From positions 49,222 through 103,328 of the forward strand of contig JAAXHJ010000038.1 of NCBI GenBank assembly GCA_012270965.1: a stretch of 54,107 nt of DNA. The letters are read 5' to 3'. The first letter of the stretch is position 1; every line of letters starts with the position of its first letter. Below are positions 35,057 to 43,735 of this stretch, piece after piece. Position numbers and translations under genes: made by a program. Below the pieces are notes generated by a model. The model saw only the letters and a list, made by a program, of their open reading frames with translations. It was not told where the DNA came from and ran no database searches. Source of the DNA: Candidatus Palauibacter poriticola (GTDB taxonomy: Bacteria; Gemmatimonadota; Gemmatimonadetes; Palauibacterales; Palauibacteraceae).

Positions 35057-35515
35057 TTGCGCCTCCCGGGCTGCAGGGGGGAATTCACACCCGGGACTCT
35101 CCCGGGACTCTAGCGGAGCGTGGCTGGCGTGTCAAGACGGCGGGTTGTCCGACGAGTGCTGGGCCTTGAACGGAGGGGGCGGTTCGCAAGGGGAAGGTGT
35201 CGCGCACGGTCGTCCACCACCGGCGTCCGCCGGCCCGTCGCTCCTCTCTCCGGACCCCGCCACCGGGGAAAGGACTCCGGGCGCAGCACGAGATCCTCCG
35301 CGCCCTGGTCGCGCCGTGAGTGCGAACCGGCCGGTCCGCCCGGCTGATACGCGGCGAGCGGGGAGAAGGCCGGCGTGATCGGTGACCCCGGCGAACCTGC
35401 TTCCATGCCCCCCTCCCCCGATTCTTTCCCACCCGGGGGTTCGGGGAGTCAGGGGTCCGAGACCTTGCGGGCGGCGTCGTGGGGGCGGACCTGGAGCGGC
35501 GGTCGGGGCGAGAGC
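35057..35515. other. Intergenic region, no gene recognised
   Basis: About 460 GC-rich bases upstream of both the Cys-rich gene (minus) and the small gene at 35665 (plus). Open frames here have Arg/Pro/Gly-rich compositions typical of chance frames in such DNA. No clear promoter for the minus-strand trio was found. Confidence 0.5.
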
Positions 35516-35545
35516 TTGCATCGGGGGCACCTTCAAGCCTATAGT
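35516..35545 (+). promoter_or_regulatory. Promoter upstream of the 109-aa gene and pyk
   Basis: TTGCAT (35516-35521) and TATAGT (35540-35545) with an 18-base spacer, about 120 bases before the ATG at 35665. This is the AT-richest stretch of the area. Confidence 0.55.
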
Positions 35546-35664
35546 AGGTTCTGGAAGCCCGAGGACCGTGCGGCTGGGATGAAGGGGAATCATGGAGATT
35601 GTCCAACCTTCCGGCGGCACGGTCTTTTGCGTCTCTGGTAACGTAGGACGTAAGGAGGCTGAAC

Positions 35665-35994
35665 ATGGCAGGTTCCGTTGCGATCTCATCCGACGGCACC
35701 TTCGAAGTCGAAGGTCACGCCTATCTGATCCCCGCCGAATTCTCCGCCCGCGAAGTCTACAGTTACCGCCGCCTCCTGGAACCGATCCCGGACATCCCCG
35801 GCGGAACGACCCTCAACCCGGAACAGCGCCGCCGCCAGCGCGCTTACTTTCTCCGCCGTGCCGCCGCCTGTATCATCCCGGGCTTGCAGGTAAAATCCCT
35901 CGAGGGGCTCCCGCTCGGCCAGCTGCAGCACATGCACGAGTGGATCGTAGCCCACCGACCCGATCTCTCGGAGGCCAGCCGGCTGCCTGGATAG
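35665..35994 (+). CDS. Conserved hypothetical protein
   Basis: A 109-residue soluble protein (GTFEVEGHAYLIPAEFSARE, then RRAAACIIPGLQVKSLEGLP and LGQLQHMHEWIVAHRPD). It has an excellent TAAGGAGG site and a clear promoter. The short beta start followed by helices that end in 'l..L..mh.Wi' recalls phage tail-assembly-chaperone-like proteins, but this is weak. The gene precedes pyk by 33 bases that hold a hairpin. Function unknown. Confidence 0.65.
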   Translation: MAGSVAISSDGTFEVEGHAYLIPAEFSAREVYSYRRLLEPIPDIPGGTTLNPEQRRRQRAYFLRRAAACIIPGLQVKSLEGLPLGQLQHMHEWIVAHRPDLSEASRLPG

Positions 35995-35997
35995 GAA

Positions 35998-36027
35998 CCG
36001 TGGCCTCCCACGCCGTTTGGGCCACGG
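35998..36027 (+). promoter_or_regulatory. Hairpin directly before the pyk start codon
   Basis: CCGTGGCC (35998-36005) and GGCCACGG (36020-36027), eight perfect base pairs, with the right arm touching the ATG. No other ribosome binding site is visible, so the structure could limit pyk initiation or set the ratio to the upstream gene. Confidence 0.45.
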
Positions 36028-37476
36028 ATGAGCGCAGGTTTCCGCAGAGCAAAGATCGTCAGCACGATCGGGCCCGCCTCATGGGCTCCGGATGTGCTCC
36101 ACGACCTGATTGAAGCCGGCACCGACGCAGTCCGCATCAACTTCACTCATACGCCGACGGATCGCGCCGCCGGCATGGTGCGGAAGATCTCCGACGTGGC
36201 CCGCGATGTCGGCCGGCCGGTGGCGATCATCGGTGATCTGGGGGGACCGAAGATCCGCGTCGGGGATCTGCCCGGCGACCAGCTCGAAATCGAGCCCGAG
36301 GGCACATACTGGTTCTTTTCCGAAGGCGATGACGCTCCCCCCGGCAGCTCCCCGCGCCGACGGATTCCGACCACATATCCGGAGTTGGCCGAGGAGGTCG
36401 CGCCCGGAACCCGGATCCTGCTCGACGATGGCCACTTCGAGTTCGCGGTCCGGAAAATCTCCGACGACCCGCCGTGGGTCTCGGCCGTGGCGTTCAGCGC
36501 CGGCGTCCTCAAGTCGCAGAAGGGGATCAACCTCCCCGGGGTGCGGGTCGGAGCGCCGGCGCTGACCGAGAAGGACATCGCGGACATCGAGTTCTCCGTC
36601 GAACAGGTCATCGACTACCTGGCGCTGAGCTTCGTGCGGCAGCCGGCCGACCTCGAGGCGACCCGCCAGAGGATGGACCGGGGATGCCTGCTCATAGCGA
36701 AGATCGAGAAGTCGCAGGCGCTGGAGAACTTGGCGGAGATCCTGCCTCTGAGCGACGCCGTCATGGTCGCGCGCGGCGACCTCGGCGTGGAGCTGCCCTA
36801 CGAGGAAGTGCCGATGATCCAGAAGCGGATCATTCGCCTGGCGCAGGAACGGGCCCGGCCGGTGATCACGGCGACGCAGATGCTGGAGTCGATGATCGAG
36901 AGCCCGCAGCCGACGCGGGCGGAGGTGTCGGACGTCGCGAACGCACTGCTCGACGGCACCGACGCGGTGATGCTCTCGGCCGAGACCGCCGCGGGCGGGT
37001 ACCCGGTGCAGGCCGTCCTCACGATGGACCGGATCATCCGCCGTATCGAGCACGAGCGGTTGGGACGGACCGGGCGGGCGGGCAAGCGGGTGCAGGGCTC
37101 CTCGAAGATCCAGCAGACCACGTCGGGAGCGATCGCCGCCTCGTCGCTCATCGCGGTCGAGCGCGTGGGCTCGCCGTTCATCGTGACGTTCACGCAGAGC
37201 GGTTATACGGCCCGCATCGTGTCGGCGCAGCGTCCCAAGGTCCCGATCCTCGCGATCACGGACCAGTGGAGGACGTACAACCAGTTGGCGCTCGTGTGGG
37301 GCGTGCAGCCGATCCTCTTCCACGGCGGCATCAGCTACTCGAGCATGCTCGACAAGGCTCGGGACGTGGCCCTCGAACTGGGCATGGGCGAGGCCGGGCA
37401 GCGCTTCGTGGTGACGGCCGGAGTCCCCTTCCACGTCCCCGGCACGACCAACATGATGCGCGTCGAAGAGTTGTGA
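36028..37476 (+). CDS. pyk: Pyruvate kinase
   Basis: A 482-residue glycolytic enzyme turning phosphoenolpyruvate and ADP into pyruvate and ATP. Features: [21 protein letters not shown] (usually NFSHG), [11 protein letters not shown], the catalytic helix [48 protein letters not shown] and [16 protein letters not shown]. The C-terminal allosteric-type domain is complete. The THT in place of SHG near residue 38 is a small oddity in a conserved loop. Confidence 0.92.
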   Translation: MSAGFRRAKIVSTIGPASWAPDVLHDLIEAGTDAVRINFTHTPTDRAAGMVRKISDVARDVGRPVAIIGDLGGPKIRVGDLPGDQLEIEPEGTYWFFSEGDDAPPGSSPRRRIPTTYPELAEEVAPGTRILLDDGHFEFAVRKISDDPPWVSAVAFSAGVLKSQKGINLPGVRVGAPALTEKDIADIEFSVEQVIDYLALSFVRQPADLEATRQRMDRGCLLIAKIEKSQALENLAEILPLSDAVMVARGDLGVELPYEEVPMIQKRIIRLAQERARPVITATQMLESMIESPQPTRAEVSDVANALLDGTDAVMLSAETAAGGYPVQAVLTMDRIIRRIEHERLGRTGRAGKRVQGSSKIQQTTSGAIAASSLIAVERVGSPFIVTFTQSGYTARIVSAQRPKVPILAITDQWRTYNQLALVWGVQPILFHGGISYSSMLDKARDVALELGMGEAGQRFVVTAGVPFHVPGTTNMMRVEEL

Positions 37477-37505
37477 TCCGCCTCCCGCGCCACTGACGCC
37501 GGCCC

Positions 37506-38279
37506 GTGAGAGTCCGTTTTCTCGGTACCGGTACTTCCTTCGGGGTTCCGGTGATCGGCTGCGGCTGTGCGACCTGCCGCTCGCCGGACCCCAGAGACCG
37601 CCGCACGCGCCACGCCCTCCTCATCGAAACGGGCGGGACCCGTCTCCTCGTGGACACGCCCCCGGAACTTCGGCTTCAGTTGCTGCGGGCGGGCGTCGAA
37701 CGGCTGGACGCCGTGTTTCTGTCGCACGAGCATGCGGACCATACGCACGGCATCGACGATCTGCGGGTCTTCTCGCTGCGGCAGGGCCGGCCCATTCCGC
37801 TCTACGTGGCCCGCGAGTTCGACGCGGCGATCCGGAGGCGCTTCTCCTATATCTGGGGCGACGCCCGGCTCCAGTCCGGCTCCGCGGTGCCCCGGCTCGA
37901 CCTGACCCTCTTCGACGACCGCGACATCATCGAGCCGGGCGGGCTCGCGCTGCGGGTCGTGGCCCTTCCACACGGGACGTACCGCAGCTACGGCTTCCGC
38001 CTCGGCGGTCTCGGGGTTCTGATCGACGCGAAGTCCGTACCCGAGGATGCGCTGGAGGTGTTCGCCGGCGTCGATGTCCTCGTGGCGAACGCGCTCTGGT
38101 TTGGCGATCCGCACCCGGGGCACTTCTCGATGGAGGAGGCTGTGGCGGCGGCGCGCCGACTCGGGGCCGGACGCACGTACCTCACGCATATCGCGCACAG
38201 AACCCGACACGAGGAAATCGAGCGCCGCCTCCCGGCGGGCGTGGCGCCGGCGTACGACGGGCTGGTGGTGGAGCTGTGA
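37506..38279 (+). CDS. Metallo-beta-lactamase-fold hydrolase, PhnP-like
   Basis: A 257-residue cytoplasmic enzyme. It opens with [20 protein letters not shown] and [13 protein letters not shown], the N-terminal cysteine motif of the PhnP group, then [14 protein letters not shown] (metal ligands), [14 protein letters not shown] and the late His in [12 protein letters not shown]. PhnP members are phosphodiesterases acting on cyclic ribosyl phosphates; no phosphonate genes are nearby, so the substrate here is open. The stop overlaps lepA by four bases. Confidence 0.82.
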   Translation: MRVRFLGTGTSFGVPVIGCGCATCRSPDPRDRRTRHALLIETGGTRLLVDTPPELRLQLLRAGVERLDAVFLSHEHADHTHGIDDLRVFSLRQGRPIPLYVAREFDAAIRRRFSYIWGDARLQSGSAVPRLDLTLFDDRDIIEPGGLALRVVALPHGTYRSYGFRLGGLGVLIDAKSVPEDALEVFAGVDVLVANALWFGDPHPGHFSMEEAVAAARRLGAGRTYLTHIAHRTRHEEIERRLPAGVAPAYDGLVVEL

Positions 38280-40090
38280 CCGACTCCCCGGCCACGGAGC
38301 GTATTCGGAATTTCTCCATCATCGCGCACATCGACCACGGGAAGTCTACGCTCGCCGACCGCCTGCTCGAGCGCACCCGCGCGGTGGACGCGCGCCGGAT
38401 GCGGAAGCAGGTCCTCGACTCGATGGAACTCGAGCGGGAACGCGGGATCACGATCAAACTCAACGCGATTCGCATGGCCTATGGCTACCGGGACGGGGTC
38501 GAGTATCAACTCAACCTCATCGACACGCCGGGCCACGTCGACTTCGCCTACGAGGTGAGCCGCAGTCTCGCCGCGTGCGAGGGGGCCCTCCTCGTCGTCG
38601 ACGCCACGCAGGGCATCGAGGCGCAGACGCTCGCGAACCTTTTCCTCGCGCTGGAGGCGGATCTCGAGGTCGTCCCCGTCGTCAACAAGATCGATCTCCC
38701 GGCGGCCGACCCGGAGCGCGTGGCGGCGGAGATATCGGAGCTGCTCGGCGTGGATCCCGCCTCGACGATCCATACCTCCGCGAAGGAGGGGGCGGGAGTC
38801 GACGCGGTTCTCGACGCCATCGTCGAGCGCGTCCCGCCCCCGGGCGGAGACCCCGAGGCGCCGCTGCGGGCGCTGATCTTCGACTCGCAGTACGACCGCT
38901 ATCGCGGTGCGCTGCCCATGCTGCGCGTCGTGGATGGCGAGCTGCGCGAGGGCATGCGCATCGGGTTCGGACGCCACGACGCGGTCTACGAGGTCAACGA
39001 GGTCGGCTTCATGCGGCTCGGGTTCGAGCGCACCGGCACCCTCCGCTGCGGGGAGGTCGGGTATCTTGCGGCCCAGATCAAGAACGTGGGCCACACGCGC
39101 GTCGGCGACACGGTGGTGGATGCGGGAGACCGCGCCGCCGAGATCCTCCCCGGCTACCGCGAAGCGAAGCCGATGGTCTTCGCCGGCCTCTATCCGACGG
39201 ACTCCGACCAGTTCGAGGAACTCCGCGAGGCGCTCGAAAAGCTGCAGTTGAACGACGCCAGCCTCCACTACGAGCCGGAGACATCGGGCGCGCTCGGCTT
39301 CGGGTTCCGGTGCGGCTTCCTGGGGCTCCTCCACCTGGAGATCGTGCAGGAGAGATTGGACCGCGAGTTCGGCGTCGACCTCATCACGACGCTGCCCAGC
39401 GTGGAGTACCGCGTGACGCTCACGAACGACGACGAGATCCAGCTCGAGAACCCATCGAAGATGCCGGACCGCGTCCAAATCAGCGAAGTGCGGGAGCCCT
39501 TCGTCCGGGTGCGCGTCGTGTCGCCGGCCGACTACATCGGCGCGATCCAGAAGATCTGCCACGACCGGCGCGGAAAGTACCTCGATCTTCAGTACCTGGA
39601 TCCGACCCGGGTCGAGATCTCGTACTCGATGCCCCTCGGCGAGATCGTGCTCGACTTCTACGACAAGTTGAAGTCCGTCTCCCGCGGCTACGCTTCGCTC
39701 GACTACGAAGTGACGGGCCACGAGCCTTCGAACCTGGTGAAGCTGGATATCCTCCTCAACGGGGCGCCCGTGGACGCGCTAAGCGTCATCGTGCACCGGA
39801 GCCGGGCCTACGACTTCGGGCAGAAGATGGCCCGCAAGCTCAAGGAACTCATCCCGCGCCAACTCTTCGACGTGGCCATCCAGGCCGCGATCGGGCGGGA
39901 CGTGATCGCGAGGACGACCGTGAAGGCGCTGCGCAAGAACGTGACCGCCAAGTGCTACGGCGGCGACATCACGCGCAAGCGGAAGCTCCTCGAGAAGCAG
40001 AGGGAGGGGAAGCGGCGCATGAAGCAGGTCGGGAGCGTCGAGATCCCCCAGGAGGCCTTTCTCGCCGTGCTGCAGGTCGACACCGACTAG
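38276..40090 (+). CDS. lepA: Elongation factor 4 (back-translocase)
   Basis: A 604-residue translational GTPase. G motifs: [14 protein letters not shown] (G1), [12 protein letters not shown] (G3) and NKIDLP (G4). EF4-specific parts follow: [20 protein letters not shown] and the C-terminal domain with [20 protein letters not shown]. It moves back stalled ribosomes and aids 30S maturation. The GTG start overlaps the PhnP-like gene. Confidence 0.95.
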   Translation: MTDSPATERIRNFSIIAHIDHGKSTLADRLLERTRAVDARRMRKQVLDSMELERERGITIKLNAIRMAYGYRDGVEYQLNLIDTPGHVDFAYEVSRSLAACEGALLVVDATQGIEAQTLANLFLALEADLEVVPVVNKIDLPAADPERVAAEISELLGVDPASTIHTSAKEGAGVDAVLDAIVERVPPPGGDPEAPLRALIFDSQYDRYRGALPMLRVVDGELREGMRIGFGRHDAVYEVNEVGFMRLGFERTGTLRCGEVGYLAAQIKNVGHTRVGDTVVDAGDRAAEILPGYREAKPMVFAGLYPTDSDQFEELREALEKLQLNDASLHYEPETSGALGFGFRCGFLGLLHLEIVQERLDREFGVDLITTLPSVEYRVTLTNDDEIQLENPSKMPDRVQISEVREPFVRVRVVSPADYIGAIQKICHDRRGKYLDLQYLDPTRVEISYSMPLGEIVLDFYDKLKSVSRGYASLDYEVTGHEPSNLVKLDILLNGAPVDALSVIVHRSRAYDFGQKMARKLKELIPRQLFDVAIQAAIGRDVIARTTVKALRKNVTAKCYGGDITRKRKLLEKQREGKRRMKQVGSVEIPQEAFLAVLQVDTD

Positions 40091-40212
40091 CCCGCCCGCG
40101 TTGGCGTCGACGGCGTCATCGGTTGGCTGGAGCGCTTCGGCCCGCCGGTCTATGATTCTCTGCGGCGTGGTCGGCGGCGGGTAGTCCCACCAGCAAGACG
40201 CGGGTAGGGCAT

Positions 40213-41205
40213 GTGAGCGGAAGAAACCACATCATCGGTGTCGATCTCGGGGGGACCACGATCAAGGTCGGCGCCGTTCCGGTGGATGGCGGCACCGTGC
40301 TCGGCATGCGTACGCTGCCCACGGACGCCCACATCGGCGCGAAGTTCGTCGTGGACCGGATTGTGTCGATGATTCGCGAGGCGATGCGCGATGCCGTGCG
40401 CGAGGGCGGATTCGGGGAGGAGGCGATCATCGGGGTCGGGATGGGGGCGCCCGGGCCGCTGGACCGCGAGACGGGTACGGTGATCGAGACGCCGAATCTC
40501 GGGTGGCGGAACTTCCCACTCCGCGACCTCATCGTGAAGGGGACGGGACTCGAGGCCGAACTCGACAACGACGCGAACGCCGCCACGCTCGGAGAGTGGT
40601 GGCGGGGGGCGGGGCGCGGCGTCGACAACCTCGTGGGCGTCACTCTGGGGACGGGGATCGGGGGCGGCATCGTCCTCGACGGCGAACTCTACCACGGGGC
40701 GTCGGATGCGGCTGCGGAGATTGGCCACATGACAATCGACTCCACGGGGCGGAAGTGTGCCTGCGGGAGCTACGGTTGCTTGGAAGCGTACGCCTCCGGG
40801 CCCGCGATCGCGGCCCGTGCGGTGGAGGGGTTGGAGGCGGGCACCGAGAGCATGCTTCTGGATCTCGTGGATGGCGACCTGCGGGCGGTGACGGCCGAGG
40901 CCGTGTCCGACGCCATCGTGGCGGGCGACGAGCATGCCGCCGACGTGATGCGGGAGACGGCGGGGTATCTCGGCACCGGCCTCGCGAACCTCATCAACAT
41001 TCTCAACCCGGAGATGATCGTGGTTTCCGGGGGCGTGACGCGCGCGGGCAGGCATCTCTTCGATCCCCTGCGCCGCGAGGTCCGGAAGCGGGCGTTCCGG
41101 CCGGCGGCCGAGGCTTGTCGGATCGTGCGCACCGAACTCGGTGGCCTGGCGGGAGTCATCGGCGCCGCCGCCGTGTTCCGCGTCGCGCGGCTCGGACCCC
41201 TCTGA
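40213..41205 (+). CDS. ROK-family sugar kinase (glucokinase-like)
   Basis: A 330-residue kinase of the ROK family. Features: ATP-binding GVDLGGTTIKVGAV, GVGMGAPGPLD, substrate/catalytic LDNDANAATLGEWW, VTLGTGIGGGIVLDG, and the zinc motif RKCACGSYGCLEAYASG (CxCGxxGCxE). Glucokinase is likely; other ROK substrates (N-acetylhexosamines, allose) are possible. The GTG start is used. A TATGAT box (40151-40156) in the leader may be its -10. Confidence 0.9.
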   Translation: MSGRNHIIGVDLGGTTIKVGAVPVDGGTVLGMRTLPTDAHIGAKFVVDRIVSMIREAMRDAVREGGFGEEAIIGVGMGAPGPLDRETGTVIETPNLGWRNFPLRDLIVKGTGLEAELDNDANAATLGEWWRGAGRGVDNLVGVTLGTGIGGGIVLDGELYHGASDAAAEIGHMTIDSTGRKCACGSYGCLEAYASGPAIAARAVEGLEAGTESMLLDLVDGDLRAVTAEAVSDAIVAGDEHAADVMRETAGYLGTGLANLINILNPEMIVVSGGVTRAGRHLFDPLRREVRKRAFRPAAEACRIVRTELGGLAGVIGAAAVFRVARLGPL

Positions 41206-41212
41206 GTCACGG

Positions 41213-42238
41213 ATGCCGCGGCTGGGGGTCGTGGGGACGATGGTGTGGGATACGATCCGCGCACGGGATGTGGGCCGGGAGGGGCCGGTCGAGGAATGGG
41301 GAGGGATCGCCTACGCGTTGGCCGCCGCCGACGCCGCCGCCGCGGAGGCCGGGGGAGGGTGGACGCTGTTTCCGATTCTCAAGGTCGGAAGGGATATGCG
41401 GGAGGCGGCGGATCTCTTCCTCGGGGGGCTCGAGCGAGTCGATTCCCTCGACGGCGTGTGGACCGTGACGGACCCGAACAACCGGGTCGAACTCGTGTAC
41501 CTCGACGACACCCGGCGCTCCGAGAAGCTCACCGGCGGCGTGCCGGGCTGGACCCGGGAGGAACTCGTGCCGCTCGCGCGTTCATGCGACGCGATCTACG
41601 TGAACTTCATCGCGGGTTGGGAGGTGGATCTCCCCGCCGCCGCGGCCCTGCGGACGGCGACGCAGGGTCCGGTCTATGCGGATCTGCACTCCTTGATGCT
41701 CGGCGTGGGAGCGGACGGCGCGCGTTCCCCGCGTCCGCTCGAGGACTGGCGCGCGTGGCTCTCCTGTTTCGATGTCGTGCAGTTGAATGAGGACGAACTC
41801 GACACGCTGGCGGCGGGCTGGGAGGATCCTTGGGCGCTCGCCGCGGACGTCGTGGGTCCGGTCACGCGCGGCTTGCTCGTCACGCTCGGGGAACGCGGCG
41901 CCGCCTGGGTCGCGACCCGCAGCTTCTGGAAGGCGCCGGCGGAGCCGCCCCCGCCGCCCGGGGCCGTGGCGCCCGCGGACGCGCTCGTGAGCGGGAAGGT
42001 GGCACTCGAAGTCCCGGTACGGGGGGGCGACCCGACCGGCTGCGGCGACGTATGGGGGGCGACCTGCTTCGTGACGATGCTGAGCGGCGGGGATCTCGAG
42101 TCGTCCGCCCGGGCGGCGACGCGGGCGGCGCACCGGAACGCCGGTTACCGTGGCGCATCCGGGCTCGGCGAATACCTGCGCTCCGAGACCGGCCTCGTGG
42201 CCGGCGGGGCGGGAAGTCGGGCGCGGGGGTCCGCGTGA
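41213..42238 (+). CDS. PfkB-family carbohydrate kinase
   Basis: A 341-residue ribokinase-fold protein. The N-terminal strand is RLGVVGTMVWDTI, the mid part has WEVDLPAAAALR and VVQLNEDELDTLA, and the C-terminal signature is GGDPTGCGDVWGATCFV, containing the catalytic Asp and anion hole (PfkB motif 2; GCGD instead of the usual GAGD). Substrate unknown. It begins eight bases after the ROK kinase stop and its stop overlaps the STAS/ATPase gene by four bases. Confidence 0.85.
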   Translation: MPRLGVVGTMVWDTIRARDVGREGPVEEWGGIAYALAAADAAAAEAGGGWTLFPILKVGRDMREAADLFLGGLERVDSLDGVWTVTDPNNRVELVYLDDTRRSEKLTGGVPGWTREELVPLARSCDAIYVNFIAGWEVDLPAAAALRTATQGPVYADLHSLMLGVGADGARSPRPLEDWRAWLSCFDVVQLNEDELDTLAAGWEDPWALAADVVGPVTRGLLVTLGERGAAWVATRSFWKAPAEPPPPPGAVAPADALVSGKVALEVPVRGGDPTGCGDVWGATCFVTMLSGGDLESSARAATRAAHRNAGYRGASGLGEYLRSETGLVAGGAGSRARGSA

Positions 42239-43155
42239 GCCGGGTCGTCCGCGTCCCCGAACGTCTGGATGAGTCCTCCTTCGAGACGCTGGTCCGGCGC
42301 GTGCGCTGGGGGGGCAATCCGAAGGCGCGTCTCCTTCTCGATGCCCGCTCCGTCGGTTGGGTTTCGCCGTACGGGCTCATCGGGCTGCTGGCGGTCGGTC
42401 AGGAGGCGCGGGTGCGCACGGGGCTGCCTCCGCTCATCGAGCCTCCGCGGGACTCCGAGGTCCGCTCCTATATCAACCGCATGCGTTTCTGGCCCGCCGC
42501 CGCGCGGGTGTTCGACTTTAGGCGGCTGCCGAAGCCGTCTCTCGAGGTCTCCGACGCCCTGATCGAAGTCACGACGATCCGCTCCCACGAGGACGTCCAT
42601 TCGGTCGTGGAGGGCGTGCGGGACCGCGCCCAGCGCATCCTGCACGACCGGCTCGGCTACCCCCGCCCGGCCGTGATCCACTTCTCCGTCATGCTGTCGG
42701 AGGTGTGCCAGAACATCCTCGAACACGCCGATTCGATCGGCTGGGTGTGCGCGCAGCGGTATCGGTGGCAGCGGCGTCTCGGGCGCGACGTCGTCGTGCT
42801 CGCCGTGATGGATGTGGGCGTCGGCTTCGACGGCTCCCTGGGTGCCGAGCACGCGCGCCGGTATGGGGAGCGGTGGTCGGCGGCGGCGGCGCTCGAGGCC
42901 GCCTTTCTGCACGGTGAGTCGCGCTTCCCGGATCCCGGCCGCGGCCAGGGCCTTAAGGCGATCCGAAGCCAGATCATCAAGTGGAATGGCGCCATCCGGA
43001 TCCGAAGCGGCGATGCGAGTATCGCCAGGGTGCCGGACTGGGGTGAGGGCGAGCCGCTGAGCACGGGTCTGCCCCGGTTTCCCGGCGCTCAGGTGCTGAT
43101 CGTCCTCCCCGAACGGGTCGAGAGGGAAGAACGGGTGGAGAGGGGAAGGACGTGA
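42235..43155 (+). CDS. STAS-like domain fused to a histidine-kinase-type ATPase
   Basis: A 306-residue protein. Residues 1-90 look like a STAS fold (ARLLLDARSVGWVSPYGLIG then LLAVGQEARVRTGLPP). Residues about 120-300 form a GHKL ATPase: N-box SVMLSEVCQNILEHA, G1 box VMDVGVGFDG, and G2 box GRGQGLKAIRSQI. There is no dimerisation/His helix of sensor kinases and no membrane segment. This layout is that of anti-sigma/partner-switching kinases (SpoIIAB/RsbW type) with a built-in STAS-like part. GTG overlaps the PfkB kinase stop (GTGA). Its target is unknown; the next gene is the likely partner. Confidence 0.8.
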   Translation: MSRVVRVPERLDESSFETLVRRVRWGGNPKARLLLDARSVGWVSPYGLIGLLAVGQEARVRTGLPPLIEPPRDSEVRSYINRMRFWPAAARVFDFRRLPKPSLEVSDALIEVTTIRSHEDVHSVVEGVRDRAQRILHDRLGYPRPAVIHFSVMLSEVCQNILEHADSIGWVCAQRYRWQRRLGRDVVVLAVMDVGVGFDGSLGAEHARRYGERWSAAAALEAAFLHGESRFPDPGRGQGLKAIRSQIIKWNGAIRIRSGDASIARVPDWGEGEPLSTGLPRFPGAQVLIVLPERVEREERVERGRT

Positions 43156-43159
43156 TCGC

Positions 43160-43735
43160 GTGAGACCGGCGGTCGCTCACACGACGCTGTTCAGCTACCT
43201 CGTGACGCGTCCCACCGGTCGGACGGTACGGGCGACGGTGGAGCGCCAGATCGCCGACGCGGGCCGCACGGTCCTGGCCGTTCTCGACCTGCGCCACGTC
43301 CCGGTGATCGATTTTTCCTGCGCGGACGAGATCGTCGCGAAGCTCGTCCTGCTCGCGTCCGACGCCTCCACGCGCCGGTCCTTCATCCTCTTTCGCGGGA
43401 TCGCGGAGCACCACCTCGGACCGATCGACTCGGTCCTCCGCCACCGGGGGCTCGCGGCCGCCGCCGAGAGCGCCGACGGGGAACCGTTGCTGATGGGCGC
43501 GCTGGATTCCGGCGCCACCGCGGTGTGGCGCGAGATCTGGATTCTCGGCCGCACGGGAGCGTCTCCGCTCGCCGACCGGCTCGAACTCCCGCTCGACCGC
43601 GTTTGCGGGCTCCTCGATGACCTTGTCTCCAGAGCGCTCGTGATTCGAGACGGCGAGCGCTACGTCTCGCTTCGCCACGCCCTGCTCGACGCGAGACCGT
43701 CCTCTCCCGCCCGCCCGGGCGGCCCCGGCTCATGA
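43160..43735 (+). CDS. STAS-like (DUF4325-type) protein with C-terminal winged helix
   Basis: A 191-residue protein. Residues 5-100 resemble STAS-like DUF4325 proteins: FSYLVTRPTGRTVRATVERQ, then VLAVLDLRHVPVIDFSCADE (the conserved 'dF...sfaDE' motif) and FILFRGIAEHH. Residues about 125-180 form a short winged helix (LADRLELPLDRVCGLLDDLV then SRALVIRDGERYVSL). It sits four bases after the STAS/ATPase gene and overlaps the penicillin acylase by four bases. The likely role is the phospho-switch or output partner of the ATPase; this is inferred. Confidence 0.7.
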   Translation: MRPAVAHTTLFSYLVTRPTGRTVRATVERQIADAGRTVLAVLDLRHVPVIDFSCADEIVAKLVLLASDASTRRSFILFRGIAEHHLGPIDSVLRHRGLAAAAESADGEPLLMGALDSGATAVWREIWILGRTGASPLADRLELPLDRVCGLLDDLVSRALVIRDGERYVSLRHALLDARPSSPARPGGPGS

